A DNA stretch of 64,000 nt, from the NCBI GenBank assembly GCA_030704615.1, contig CM060731.1, positions 38,190,001-38,254,000 of the forward strand, given 5' to 3'. This document shows positions 27,001-39,000 of the stretch, piece by piece. This stretch comes from Takakia lepidozioides. Its lineage: Eukaryota; Streptophyta; Takakiopsida; Takakiales; Takakiaceae. The notes below the pieces were generated by a model, which did not search any database, was not told the origin of the DNA, and saw only the letters and a list, made by a program, of their open reading frames with translations. The translations under genes were made by a program, and so were the position numbers. Within the stretch, counting starts at the first letter, position 1, and every line of letters begins with the position of its first letter.

Positions 27001-30000
27001 TTAAAGAACCAATAGTATCCCCTTTGGCTCTCATAGATGGTCCTCTATCTCTAATTCATGGGTGATACATAAAGGCAGATCCTAGCCTAGGGTGTCACTA
27101 CAGCACCTTGTCTCAATCTGCAGGGTGTGAGACTGACTCAGAAGGTGCTGAAGGCCCTTGCAGAATGGTTCTATAGCTCCTTCATGCCTCTGCATTCATA
27201 TTGATATGTATGAGTTTTTCCTACCTTACTTATGGTTTTGTGTCAGAATATATTGAGATGTGTGAAGCCAAAACCAAGAATAAGTGCTGACCTGTGACAG
27301 TGGTGTGATGGTTTACTTGGGATGTAGATATGAGTCAAATCAGCTCATTTCATTTCTGCAGCAGCTGGTTTCGTACGGTGGGTTCTATGGTGAAGACCTC
27401 GAATTTATTCGCCTTGAGAGAATCCAGGTTATTGAGCCTTGCCACAGGGTTTTTGGGTGTCTTTTGTGGTGCTCTGGATCAGGTTTTTTCCCAGCTTTGA
27501 AGCTGCAAGATGCAAAATTAAGAATGTTGCCACATATTTTTGCACTCACATGTAGTACGCTGTCAAGGAGGTGAAATGCTTACAACCCATAGAAGATGAT
27601 CTGTTTGAGCTCACGATTTACCAGCACTAAGATGCAAGCTAGTTCCAACCAGTGGTACCAAAAACACTCTTGCTAATCCATCACATGAATGTGTGGGTTC
27701 TTGCACAGCAATGGATGTGTTAGACCACTAGGAAGGCTCCCCCAGGCTATCGACTATGGGGCTTCATGTAACATGGAACTGTTTTCATGATGTTGGAATT
27801 GGGAAGGATTCAGGTTGTAGTATCAATGTGCCCTGCCACATCCGATGTGGGGCGATATCCACTGCCATCGAGATTCACAAGCATCATCCATTTGGCTTAC
27901 ATTGCTTACCCGCCTCGTGACCAACTTGAGGTGAAGTTGCTGTACTAGGAATTGTCTGCAGTGCACTGCCTGGTATAATTGTGATTGGTTCACGCAGCAC
28001 TACCTCCATTTGGAAGTCTGTAATATCAAATTATTTCCCTTAACTGTTTGATCAAGGTTCTTGCTGCCTTCCTGAGAAGGAAACAGTAAACAAACATACC
28101 AGTCTGAAATCTCAAGCAAGACATTGCATACATTTGCATATGTAAGGATGAGGGGTTTTGATGCTATTGGAGGTGTCAAGGCTATAGCCCTTGCACGACA
28201 CTTTGAGAACAGAAGAGGACGGTAGCTCAGTGGTAGAGCACCCCACCGGAATGGGGGAGGTCCTTGGTTCAATCCCTAGCCCGACCACACGCCAGTGGTT
28301 TTCCAACGAGCCAAGGTTGTGGCGGTGGTCAGAATGGGTGGGCATTAGCAATAAGGGCTATGCCTTGAGGGGGAGTGTTGGAGGTGTCAAGGCTATAGCC
28401 CTTGCACGACACTTGGAGAACAGAAGAGGACGGGTAGCTCAGTGGTAGAGCACCCCACCGGAATGGGGGAGGTCCTAGGTTCAATCCCTAGCCCGACCAC
28501 ATGCCAACGGTTTTCCAACAGATGCTGCAGCTCAGTGATATTCATAACTCAATTGTCAACTAAGCAGATACAAATATCTCTCTTAGATCATGCTTTAGCC
28601 TTAACAATGCCTACAGACAAACCATGCATCTGTGAAAATTTACTACTTGCATCAATGGACATGTGCACAAAATTCAGGTAATTTACAGCACTATGCTGGG
28701 AGGAGTGCTGCATACAATGGTGCCCCATGATCTAAGCTGGACTTCATCCTCGAATGTGAAGGATCTTGCTGGTTTTTCTTTCCCCTATCCTATCTTTCCA
28801 GAGTGTGAACATTAGAATCTGGATCAACAATCGTGGAAAGCTTGGGCAAGTTGCATTCTCTTTTTATGTCGTCCACATGACAAGTGTAGTCAAGAGTCAG
28901 ATGAAGCTTACCAGCTCAATGAACATAGGTTGAAGCACACTACACAGAGTAAGAACCAGACACAAGCATGTGTACCAAAAGTCAAGGATTTTAACTTAGG
29001 GATTTTGTTTGTAACTGCAAGTGCAGGTAAGCTGTTGGATGTGTACCAAGACCTGAAAGGCATACAGGCTATAAGTGGCAAGACCTCTGCTAAATTCTCC
29101 CCTCGTCACCTCTCCAACTGGGTCCAGGTGCTTACATGCATATATCATGCTTTCTCTGCTGAGAAATGAGCTTTCCGCGGATGTTATAAAGCACCATTTC
29201 ATTTCTGCTGAGAAAATTTCTTGACCATAATGGTATCTTGGGGAAAATCTCGGTTGACTCAAGTGTCCAATATGACCCTAAACCCTAAATGCCTGGGATG
29301 CAGACTGGTGTTGTTTGGTTTGTCCAAGATTACAGCATAGGAAAGTAAAGGTAGGAAGAGCAATAATGGTTTAGCAGTGTGTCTTGTAGATTCACTAAGT
29401 CGCATAAAATAATCAGGCAGACAGCTGGAAGGTCCAGAAAGAAGGAAAGGACGCAGACAATGGAAAAGGAGTTTTATTACTTCCTCAGGTGAGTAGAACA
29501 GGTGGGCTGTGATAGAATATACACATAAGACTGATAGAGAGGAATGCTGAGGAGAAGAGCTAACCACATTGTTGTCTGAGGAGCAGGGACTAAGGCGCTA
29601 CAATCTCAAAGAAGTCAGCGTATTGGAGGCTCTCTTCCATGAGGTTTTCTTTCTTTACCTTGAATCATGCAATCATACAAATATGAGCTCACAATAATGC
29701 TTGCAGGTGAGCTGAAAGTGTTTAGACATAATCTGCAGTAATTGAAGGTTTTCCTGCCGTGTGCAGGCGACATGTGTGTTCAGAGATCACTTGAGAACAA
29801 CTGAAGAAGTTCTGGTGTTCGATAAATTATTATTGGCGAAATTTAAGTCACAGGTGTGCTCTGTACTTTGGGGCAGGATTTCTTGGAACCACTCTCTTCA
29901 TTTTCTCTACCTTGTCCCATTAGCCCTACTGGCACTCTCTACAAGTTTAAAGTCCTGGTCTCTTTAGAGCTTCACAATCTTTAGCAGAGGCCTTTAGCTT

Positions 30001-33000
30001 TGAAGATCCTAAGTGCCCCGCGGCCTTCCTGCCTGAGGCACTTCATCTTCATGCGACACTTGATGTATTCTGAAGGAGTTCCTGACGTGCTGTACCTTGT
30101 ACCATGGGTCCTGGGGGCCCTCATAAAGTTTTATTCCTTTTTCCTTTCTAATAATGACATAGTTGTTTTTCCTTCTCTGCATGAGTCTTTGGGGTCGTTT
30201 GATGTTTTCTGAAGGAGTTGTCTTGTGGTACTGGATCTTCTCTCTGACATCTTGCAAATTGTACATGGACATTGAAATGAATAGATCATCTGTCATTGTA
30301 AACATTCAACTACCACGGCTTACTAAGAAGGCCAAGCAGATGGGTGGTTGAGGCAATGAAGCTACTATTAAGCTGTACGTAGATTCCATTGTGTAGATTA
30401 CCCCAAGAGGACCAGCCATTCTTAAGTCTTGCTTCATCGAAGCTTTTGGAAGTATGGTCACACTGTGAGCTAACTCTCAACGTTATTCTGGTGGTGAAGT
30501 GAATCTTTGGAACAGTGCAAGACAAATGGCATGTCTTAGCAAATGAAAATGAAGTAGATCGTTTTCCATTGGTACTCATACAATGATCTACCGTCGCTAC
30601 TGTCGATTTTGTCAAACTGACATTGCTTGAAAGTTGAAATGGATATTTTCAAATGCAGGGAAGCATAGATGAAGGTGGCAAAGTATACACAACATGGTCT
30701 TCCACAACTGGCCAATTTGAGAGTCTGCGTCGTTACAACACAAAGCTTTTAAGTAGTATGAAACTGGATCACTTTGGAACAATTGTTTCCAATGCCCTGA
30801 CCCTTTATGACCAGGATGTGAAGAAACTGAACTTAGTACTATTTCCTGAGGTTTGATGCTCTCCCTCAACTCCTGATACGTTCTTTGTGGACTTCCTGTG
30901 TTCTGCTTTAACTGTGTCTGGAAATCTCACCTTGACATTTCTTCTGGGGCCATAGGCCTCCTGTAGGGTCCTTTCTTTTTGTCCCACAAGCTCTATGAGC
31001 TTTCAGCGGATGTTATAAAGCACCATTTCATTTCATTTCCTCAACAGTTTGAAGGTCTGGAAATTTCTCCCTTGGCAGCCTACCTGCATGAGGCATTCAC
31101 CCTTAGACAATCACTCAAACAATAGTTCTTTTCTCTGACTTCCCCGGTCTTTCTGCAACGCCATCTCAAAATTTTGGAACAGTTCTGCAAAGACTATGGG
31201 ATGCAAGTCAATCTTAGCAAGACCAAGATCATGGTCTTCAATGGCCAGGCTGATCGTAGATTCATCTTCAACCAGCAGGAAATTGAGATTGTGAAATCAT
31301 ACCGGTACCAAGGTCTGGTTATCCACTCCCCCAAGTTTCACTTTGCAGCCACAGCCTTGGACAGATTGACTAAAGGTAAGGCGGCCTCCGTCCGCCTTCA
31401 GGCCAAATGCAAGCAAATACATCTGCGGCATCCCCCGACCAAAAAGTGGCTGTTTGACACCGTCGTCAGCCCTGCTACCATCTATGGTTGTGAGTTCTGG
31501 GCACCTGGTGTCCCTGTCTCCTGGTGGGAAAAGAATTTGGAACCATTACAGTCATCGTTTCTCCAAGCAATGCTTGGCGCCAGGAGCACAACTCCATCTC
31601 AGATCCTAGGTGCAGAGTTCGCATGTGTACCATTGCAATCCGAGGCCCTCTTCAGGCTTACAATCTTTCTCCATAGATTGCAGGCCCTTCCACCCAAAGG
31701 GCTAGTGGCAAGGGCCCTCACAACATCTATGAGGCTCAAAGCTGCAGGTTTCAGGAACTCCTGGTATGCTCGAGTGGACAGTTTATTTCAACGTAACGGA
31801 CTTTCTACTGCTTTCCTATTACCAATGAACCCAGATGAGGTGGACATCACATCCAGACATGACCGCAACAGACTCATTCGGAGAGAGCTTATGGAATTAC
31901 ATGTCAAGAGAACTTGGATGCTACCCAATCTCACGACAAAGCTCCACTTCTATCGAGAGACATTCTTGGTGCTCCGCGATGATAGAATCTTGAGACCAAA
32001 TTACCTTTCAGCACCCTTATCTCCTTCCCTCTTGAGGGCATTGGGGCGGTTCAGGGTGGGTTCCCACAACCTACGGATAGAGACTGGCAGATGGGAAAAC
32101 CTGCAACGGGAGGACCGCCTATGTCCAGCTTGCATAGGGCGCAGCAAGGAAATTGAAACTGAAGAACACTTCTTCTTCTACTGCCCTCTATCCGTGGGAG
32201 ATTCCACTGTTTATTCAGTGGAACCCAAACTCTCACTGCTGTCTTTCACTATGAGGATCAAAAATGCTTGGCAGCCTACCTACACGAGGCCTTCACCCTT
32301 AGACAATCGCTAGAACATTAATTGTGGTTTCTGGATTTGTTCCTCTCTCATGTTTTCTTCCATTTTGTCCCATAAGCTCTACGAGCTTTCCGCGGACGTT
32401 ATAAAGCACCATTTCATTTCATTTCATTTCTGACTCTGGTTTTCCTATTTTCTCTCATGTTCTTCCTTCCATTTGTCCCATAAGCGCGCTGAGCTTTCCG
32501 CGGACGTTATAAAGCACCATTTCATTTCATTTCCCAAAACATGACAGCAACAAGCTTATGAGCTGATGGAAATTCATTCCTTGTCTGCAACTCTATTCCT
32601 CACTTCTTCGAGGAGTGGGAAGGCTGAGGGTGGGCTCACACAGCCTGCGAATACAGATTGGTAGATGGGACAAGCTATTTCACTGTCCTCTCTACTAGGA
32701 GATCCAGGTCCATCCTATGGCCTATTCCGGGACCCAATCCCTCACCTGAAGACTTTCCTTACAAGGACCACAAATGCTGGGTCGCATACCTACATGAGGC
32801 ACTCCACCTTGGAGAATCTCTTTGTTGGAGGTGTCAAGGCTATAGCCCTTGAACGGCACTCTGAGAACAGAACGGGACGGGTAGCTCAGTGGTAGAGCAC
32901 CCAACCGGAATGGGGGGGGTCCTAGGTTCCATCCCTAGCCCGACCACACGCCAGTGGTTTTCCAACATGGTATCAGAGCCAAGGTTGGGCCGGTGGTCAG

Positions 33001-36000
33001 AATGGGTGGGCATTAGAAATAAGGGCTATGCCTTGAGGGGGAGTGTTGGAGGTGTCAAGGCTATAGCCCTTGCACGGCACTCTGAGAACAGAATGGGACG
33101 GGTAGCTCAGTGGTAGAGCACCCCACCGGAATGGGGGAGGTCCTAGGTTCAATCCCTAGCCCGACCCCACGCCAGTGGTTTTCCAACACTCTTGATGTTG
33201 ATTAGTTTTTGGGCTGCTTGGGGAGGGCCCCACTTTCTTGTATCCTGCTTTGTCATGTCCCTTAAGCTCTTTGAGCTTGCCCAAGGACGTCATGAAGCAC
33301 CATTGACTTCTTGCTTACTTTCTTTCCTTCTCATGGAAAGAACCATTTTGTGAACTACCATTGCATTTCCTTTCATTTCCTTCTCATGGGGCAGAGACCT
33401 TATTTCGTATAATTTCATTTCAGTTCTTTGTCTGTTACAAAGTACCATTTCATTTCTGTTAAGCGTTCTTGTTTTGAAGTCGTCTTCTCCTCTTCAAAGT
33501 TGAGTGGTATTATAGTTGTGGGGGTGTTGTTGGGGTCCAGATATCTGCTCCTTTTGTTTATTATTTGTTCCCAAAAAGTATCTGAGCCTCCCATGGACAT
33601 TCTGTTTTTATTGCTGGCATGTAGGCCAGGGTAAATCCATGTTTTGGATTATAACCTGAAGGCAAATACAGTTGTATACTAAAATGCAGATGCAAGCTGA
33701 GAAATTCCTGAGGCACCAAGCCAGGTGGCCAAAAGGCCATCCTTAGACAGTGACGATCTTGTTTCATTTCATGCTTTACTTCACCTGTTGACAGACATAA
33801 AGGTTTCCACCCTTATGTTTACATGGGGATACATGTGCAGATATTGGAAAGGGTAGCAAAGATGGACAGAGTGCTGTCATGGCCAGGGGGCTCCTTGCTG
33901 CTTGTTGGCAGGAGTGGGGTTGGTCGACGCACCTGTACTAATCTGGTTGCTTTTATGCACCAAATGGAATTGTTCACTCCATCAATTTCTCGCAGGTACT
34001 GCATCTTACATTCTCCCCTTTCCATCTACCTCAAATTAGCAAAAGTTTTATATCAGAAGAAAAAGTGGAAAAACCACCAAAACTGTGTGATGTCAAAGCA
34101 GCCTGCACACTCATAAGATAGTTTGGCCCGCTGGTCCGCTCAGCTGCAAGAGGTTAGAAAGAGATAGTTGTGGAGTCCAATTCAATCATGAACTCATTTC
34201 TATTGTTTGAGCTGTGATGAGACTTGTCCTTCCCACCTCCACATTTTCCCCTTTGTACGTAGCTGAAAAATTTGCTAGAGAGACAGCTATCAAATTTTCC
34301 AGATGGGGTTGAATGGAATCTCCCCAAAGAGGAACCTTGAGGTCACATCCTGTCCTGAATTTCCTGGCTTTGTAACTGAAAATAACGGCATGTTTCCAAG
34401 GACCTGAGGCATGCTGAGTATGCAGCAGAAGCCTCTCTACTTTGGATAGATTGATTCATGTGGTAGATTGCCTGCAAAGGTCACGGCACTGTTGTAACAT
34501 TGAACTCACACTTAATATCAGTAAAGTCCATACTCACACGAATCCCTTTTTTCATAGCCTAACACTTGCTTCTGGAGCTGTATTTGGGTGCAGTTACGGA
34601 ATCAAATCATTCCAGTCTGACATGAAGTCTGTCCTTCAAATTGCTGGGGTTGAGGGTCGGCATGTGCGTGCTCTTGCATTCCCTTTTCCAAGTGCTTAAG
34701 AATATTGGAGATCTGCTATCCAATCATTATTTGCTTCCTCAAAATTGGTCTTGTTGTGTATCGGATATTCATGGCCAACTTCTAAAATTCCAAAACATTA
34801 ACACCAACCTTATTGAAACATGGGGTATCAGGATACAACTGTGCAGTCTGCAATCTGAATCCTAACTCTCATTCAAATCTTACAGATCGTGATGGTTTTG
34901 GAAGACCATCAGATGATTGACACGTCATTTCTGCAAATTGTCAATAGTCTCTTGAGCGGTGGTGAAGTATCAGGGCTCTATTCCAGCGATGAACTTCAGG
35001 TGAGTGTATGTTAAGAAAGCCAGAAACCTCTAGGTTGAATGTAGAGGTGATGCATAGCAGCCTCCATGCTGCGAAATATGACTGGAGGCCCTCTTTCATG
35101 TCTTGAACTTGCTAACACTTGGAGCTGCCCTGGGATTGCAAAGGTTGTATTGGCACCCCTTCAGGAGCTGATGGCACAAGAAGGATTCACCTACCACAAT
35201 CTCTTCTCTTTCTTCATATCCAGGGTAAGTGTTTGCCTCTACAAGGTACTACAAAGGCTTCCTTAGAGCACACTTATGCATAGGATAAATGAATCTATGC
35301 ACTTGTTAGCAGAAACTTGAAGATATTTAGGGTTGAAGAAACGCATGTTACAAGAAACTGAAATGCATGAAGAGGACCCATATCTGGCCCAGCTATACCC
35401 ATGCAAGGATATTTCTTTGCTCACTGTTGCCAGCAGTACCAAAGTCACCGACTCTGACAACCCTATAGTGTTGTCTCTAAGGACAGGTTCAAGCAAATTT
35501 GCACATAGTACTGAGTATGGATGCTCTCCATCCCGAATATGAGATGCGATGTCAAAGAAATCCAGCCTTTCATTGCCGATGTACACTTTTGTGGCTTGAG
35601 GCCTGGTCTGACAAAGGAATGCTGGACTTCGCGAATGCACGGTTGCATGGTGTTGATGGTTCCATGATTGAAGACAAAATGGGCATAGACATTGGAACAA
35701 CCATGCTGGCCATTTACAAAAGTGTACTTAGTAGTGGAGCTTCAGTCAGCCCAAGGCAGTATATCGCATTTGTGGATGAGTTTCAAAGTATCTACAAGAC
35801 TAAGGATGGTGATTTGACCAAGCACATGACCCATCTACAGGTGGAACACTGCCCTCTGTACTAAGTATATTGACTTATCGAAGAGGTAAACATGGTCTTC
35901 TATTTGCTGCAAAAAGTAATGCGCATTTCTGAAGGACTTATGTGCATGCTAGTAGATGCCAGTATAAGCCATTCAATATCAGCTACAAAAGTCCATTGTA

Positions 36001-39000
36001 AGCGTTACAGACATATAGCTGTGGGCATCCCCCCATCCTCAACACCCTCCACAAACTTTTGAGACACCCATGAAATGCTACATACCAAGCTTAAAACTCA
36101 GAAATGAATTGGTCATCTCAGATCAAATAGATGATGGAAAATAAAACTTCTTCTTCCACACAAAGCTTGCCTGAACTTGGAAACGCTCGCTCACTGACAG
36201 GCTGGACTAAGCAAGCTGGCAAAAGCCGCAGAGAAGGTGGAGGAGCTCTCACAGGAAGCAGCAGCGCAAGAAGATCTTTTGACAGAGAAGCAAGCACAAG
36301 CAGAGGAATGTCTGCAGAAAATAGCTCACAGCATGGAGGTTGTGACCGCTAGTAAGGCTGAGATTGAGAAGCTTAAGACTCTCCTTCGGGATGAAGAGGT
36401 GGAATTGCAAGCCCAGAAAGAAAATGTTGAAGACGAGCTTCGCAAGGTGCAACCCCAGGTGGAAGCTGCTAGAAAGGCAGTGGGCCAGATCAAAGGTGAT
36501 CATCTCAAGTAAGTCCTGTGGTTCTACTGTGGTAAGTTGTACTGTGTCCCATGGGCTTCTGATCCTCCAGTGGATGCAATAAATTTCCCTCTTCTTTCTT
36601 TAAAGTACAGTTTCATTTCATTTTTCCCCTTTCTTGGAAATTTGCTGCTGTAGATAGAAGAGTAACAACTGTTTCCAGGCCTCAATTTTCTTGATGAAGT
36701 TCCATTGAGTGTTTCTCAGTGAGATCCGGTCATTGAAGATGCCACCCGATGCAATTCGAGATGTATTGGAAGGAGTGCTACGGCTCATGGGAAATTACGA
36801 CACATCATGGCTCAACATGAAGAAGTTCCTAGGTACACGCACTGTGAAGGAGGAAATCATGAACTTCAATGCTCACAAAATCACCAGAGAGCTGTACCAG
36901 GACGTGCAAAGACTTATTGCGAGGAAACCCAGCTCCTTTGAGCACAGCACAATCTACCATGTGAGTGTTGCTGCAGCCCCGCTCGCAGGTATGTACACAT
37001 CCCAATTCCTTCTTCACACATCCGAAGTGGACATTGTTGAGTTTGCATAATGGCTTCACATCAGAGATTTAACATTGTTTGCATACTAGACGAAAGGAAA
37101 TGAAATGAAATGAGGGAAAGAAATTAGGGAGAGACAGGAATATGAGAGTTCACTTTGCTGACATAACTTGGCTTTGCCAGAGGCATAACATAGTGGACTA
37201 TAGATCAGAGAGTGCTAGCCAGAACACTTTTCCTCTTTGTGAAATTGCAAATAAAAGTATTCAAAGGGAAAGTTAGTAGTAATACCATACCTGATGGCAA
37301 GTGCAGCCTGGGTAAAAGCCAACGTGCAATATGCTATTGTGCTGGAGGATATTCGCCCCCTCAAGAACCATATTGAAGAATTGAGAAAGCCTATGGCAGC
37401 ATCAAAGGAGCAGATAGAACAATGTGAAGAGGACCTGCGCACTGTGGATTCTACAGTGGCATCCTTAAAGCGGGAATTCGCAAAGCGGACTGGTGAGGTG
37501 GAAGCACTAAAAATTCGGCTTCACAAGGCTGGAAGCAAAGTTGCTGCCTCAAAAACTCTTCTGACTAAACTAGGCAGAGAACAAGTTAGATGGGAAAACC
37601 AGGTAAAATTCAGCGTCTCCTCGCCAACTTTATAATGTATGAGGATATCCTGGTACATCGATATCCAGTTTATGCCCCCTCAGAATGAGAGTTTTATTAC
37701 AATCACATCATCAGACATAAAGATGACATAAATAGCCATTCTCTGTATACCTTCTTTCAGACGTTTACTAATTGACAGGGCTTTCTGGTGTACATATTTG
37801 TCTTCACTGCGTTTACAGCTTCAATTTTCCCTGCAGGTGAGACAATTGGAAGTTGAACTCCTGGAACTGTCAGCCTCCTCCTTATTGGCAGCAGCAGTCA
37901 TCACATACCTAACTTCGAAGCCAGATGACTACCGTGATGCTATGCTGTTGGAGTGGAAGCAGTTAATCCAAATTGAGAATGACATCACAAGCGGACACAG
38001 TTCCCTTGACCATTTTGATTTCAAGAAGTTCATGAGCACAGAATCTCAAATGATCATATGGAAAAGTGAGGGCCTGCCATCAGATGGGCGATCTCTGGAG
38101 AATGCTATTGTGGTCCGCCATACAAGGTTATGCCGCTTCATCATAGACCCCCTTGCACAAGCAGCACACTGGTTAACCTGTCGTTTTCGGGCCGAGCATG
38201 CTACCTTTGAGGTGGTTTCACACAAGGACCCGAAATTCACAACCAGTCTAAAGCTCGCTGTTAGATTTGGACGCAAACTTATAGTGCAGGATGTAGACCA
38301 GATTGAACCGATGTTGTATCCTCTGCTGCGCAATGACCTCACTCGTCAGGGTTCAAAGTGGACAATTACCATCGGTGGTGAAGTCCTTGACTATGATGAA
38401 GAATTTCAGCTCTTCCTTATAACCAGAGAGTCTTCTCTTTATGTCCCACCCGACACATTATCGCTGGTAGTCCAAGCAAATTTCACAGTGACAAGATCCA
38501 GTCTTGAAAAGCAATTGCTGACCCTCACTCTTCTCCATGAAAATCCAAAGCTTGAAGAGCAGAAACACTCGATAATTCAGGTGTAGTACAAGATTTCATT
38601 GATTCTTTCTTCTTCTCTTGTCCTGGCAGTAGTGTTCAGTCAGGAGGACCTGGAGGCCAGCTGCATTAGGCACTGTCTTTATGCAATGTTTGGCGTTCAC
38701 ATTGGTTCTTTGGTTTCTGTTGTTCGAATGTGTTGTCTCGATTATGGGGCCTCTGGGCCTGCCATTTACCTAGTAATATCTTCTTTCTTCTTTCTTACCT
38801 GTCTGCAGCTCTATCTCCCTCTCTTCTAAGGGCGTTGGGGAGGTTTAGGGTGGTGTCCCACAGTCTGCAGTTAGAGACTGGTAGGTGGGACAACCTGCAA
38901 TGTAAAGACCGCCTATACCCTGCTTGCACTGGGAACAACAGGAAAGTGAAAAGTGAAGAACATTTCTTCTTTCAATGTCCTTTCTACTTTGAGATCCGTG

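Larger units (their letters stand above)
28165..28520 (+). mobile_element. TRIM-type LTR element copy 1 (tRNA-like module in LTR)
   Basis: A 356-bp element in dynein intron 34. LTRs 28165-28307 (143 bp) and 28376-28520 (145 bp) flank a 68-bp interior. The element is bounded by the 5-bp duplication GATGC (28160-28164 and 28521-28525). The 3' LTR begins TGTTGG and ends CCAACA. The interior has lost most of the primer-binding site (GAGCCAAGG remains of TGGTATCAGAGCCAAGG) and ends in the polypurine tract GAGGGGGAG right before the 3' LTR. It has no coding capacity. The two LTRs differ at about 5% of positions, so the insertion is not recent. Confidence 0.92.
32823..33188 (+). mobile_element. TRIM-type LTR element copy 2 (complete)
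   Basis: 366 bp: 145-bp LTRs at 32823-32967 and 33044-33188, both TGTTGG...CCAACA, and a 76-bp interior. The interior starts with TGGTATCAGAGCC, complementary to the 3' end of plant initiator tRNA-Met, immediately after the 5' LTR and ends with GAGGGGGAG next to the 3' LTR. Target duplication CTCTT at 32818-32822 and 33189-33193. There is no ORF; mobilisation would need proteins from a larger autonomous LTR element not seen here. LTRs differ at 6 of 145 positions. Same orientation as the dynein gene. Confidence 0.95.
32600..33305 (+). mobile_element. Degraded L-A LINE split by TRIM copy 2
   Basis: Bases 32600-32822 match the L-A C-terminal and tail region (GGGTGGGCTCACACAGCCTG, TACCTACATGAGGC, GAGAATCTCTT), and 33189-33305 continue it (CTCTTGATGTTGATTAG, TTTTTGGGCTGCTTG, hairpin module). 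Removing the TRIM and one copy of CTCTT restores a continuous L-A sequence. Confidence 0.8.

Noticed and set aside
28217-33167. Four tRNA genes
   Set aside because: They fold as cloverleaves but lack U33 in the anticodon loop, have an acceptor mismatch, and occur at the same place in all four LTRs, so they are parts of a retroelement and not independent tRNA genes.
28165-33188. Tandem tRNA-derived SINEs
   Set aside because: The PBS and PPT positions, TG...CA ends and 5-bp target duplications outside the pair of repeats fit an LTR element; tandem SINEs would not place PBS and PPT exactly at the repeat edges.
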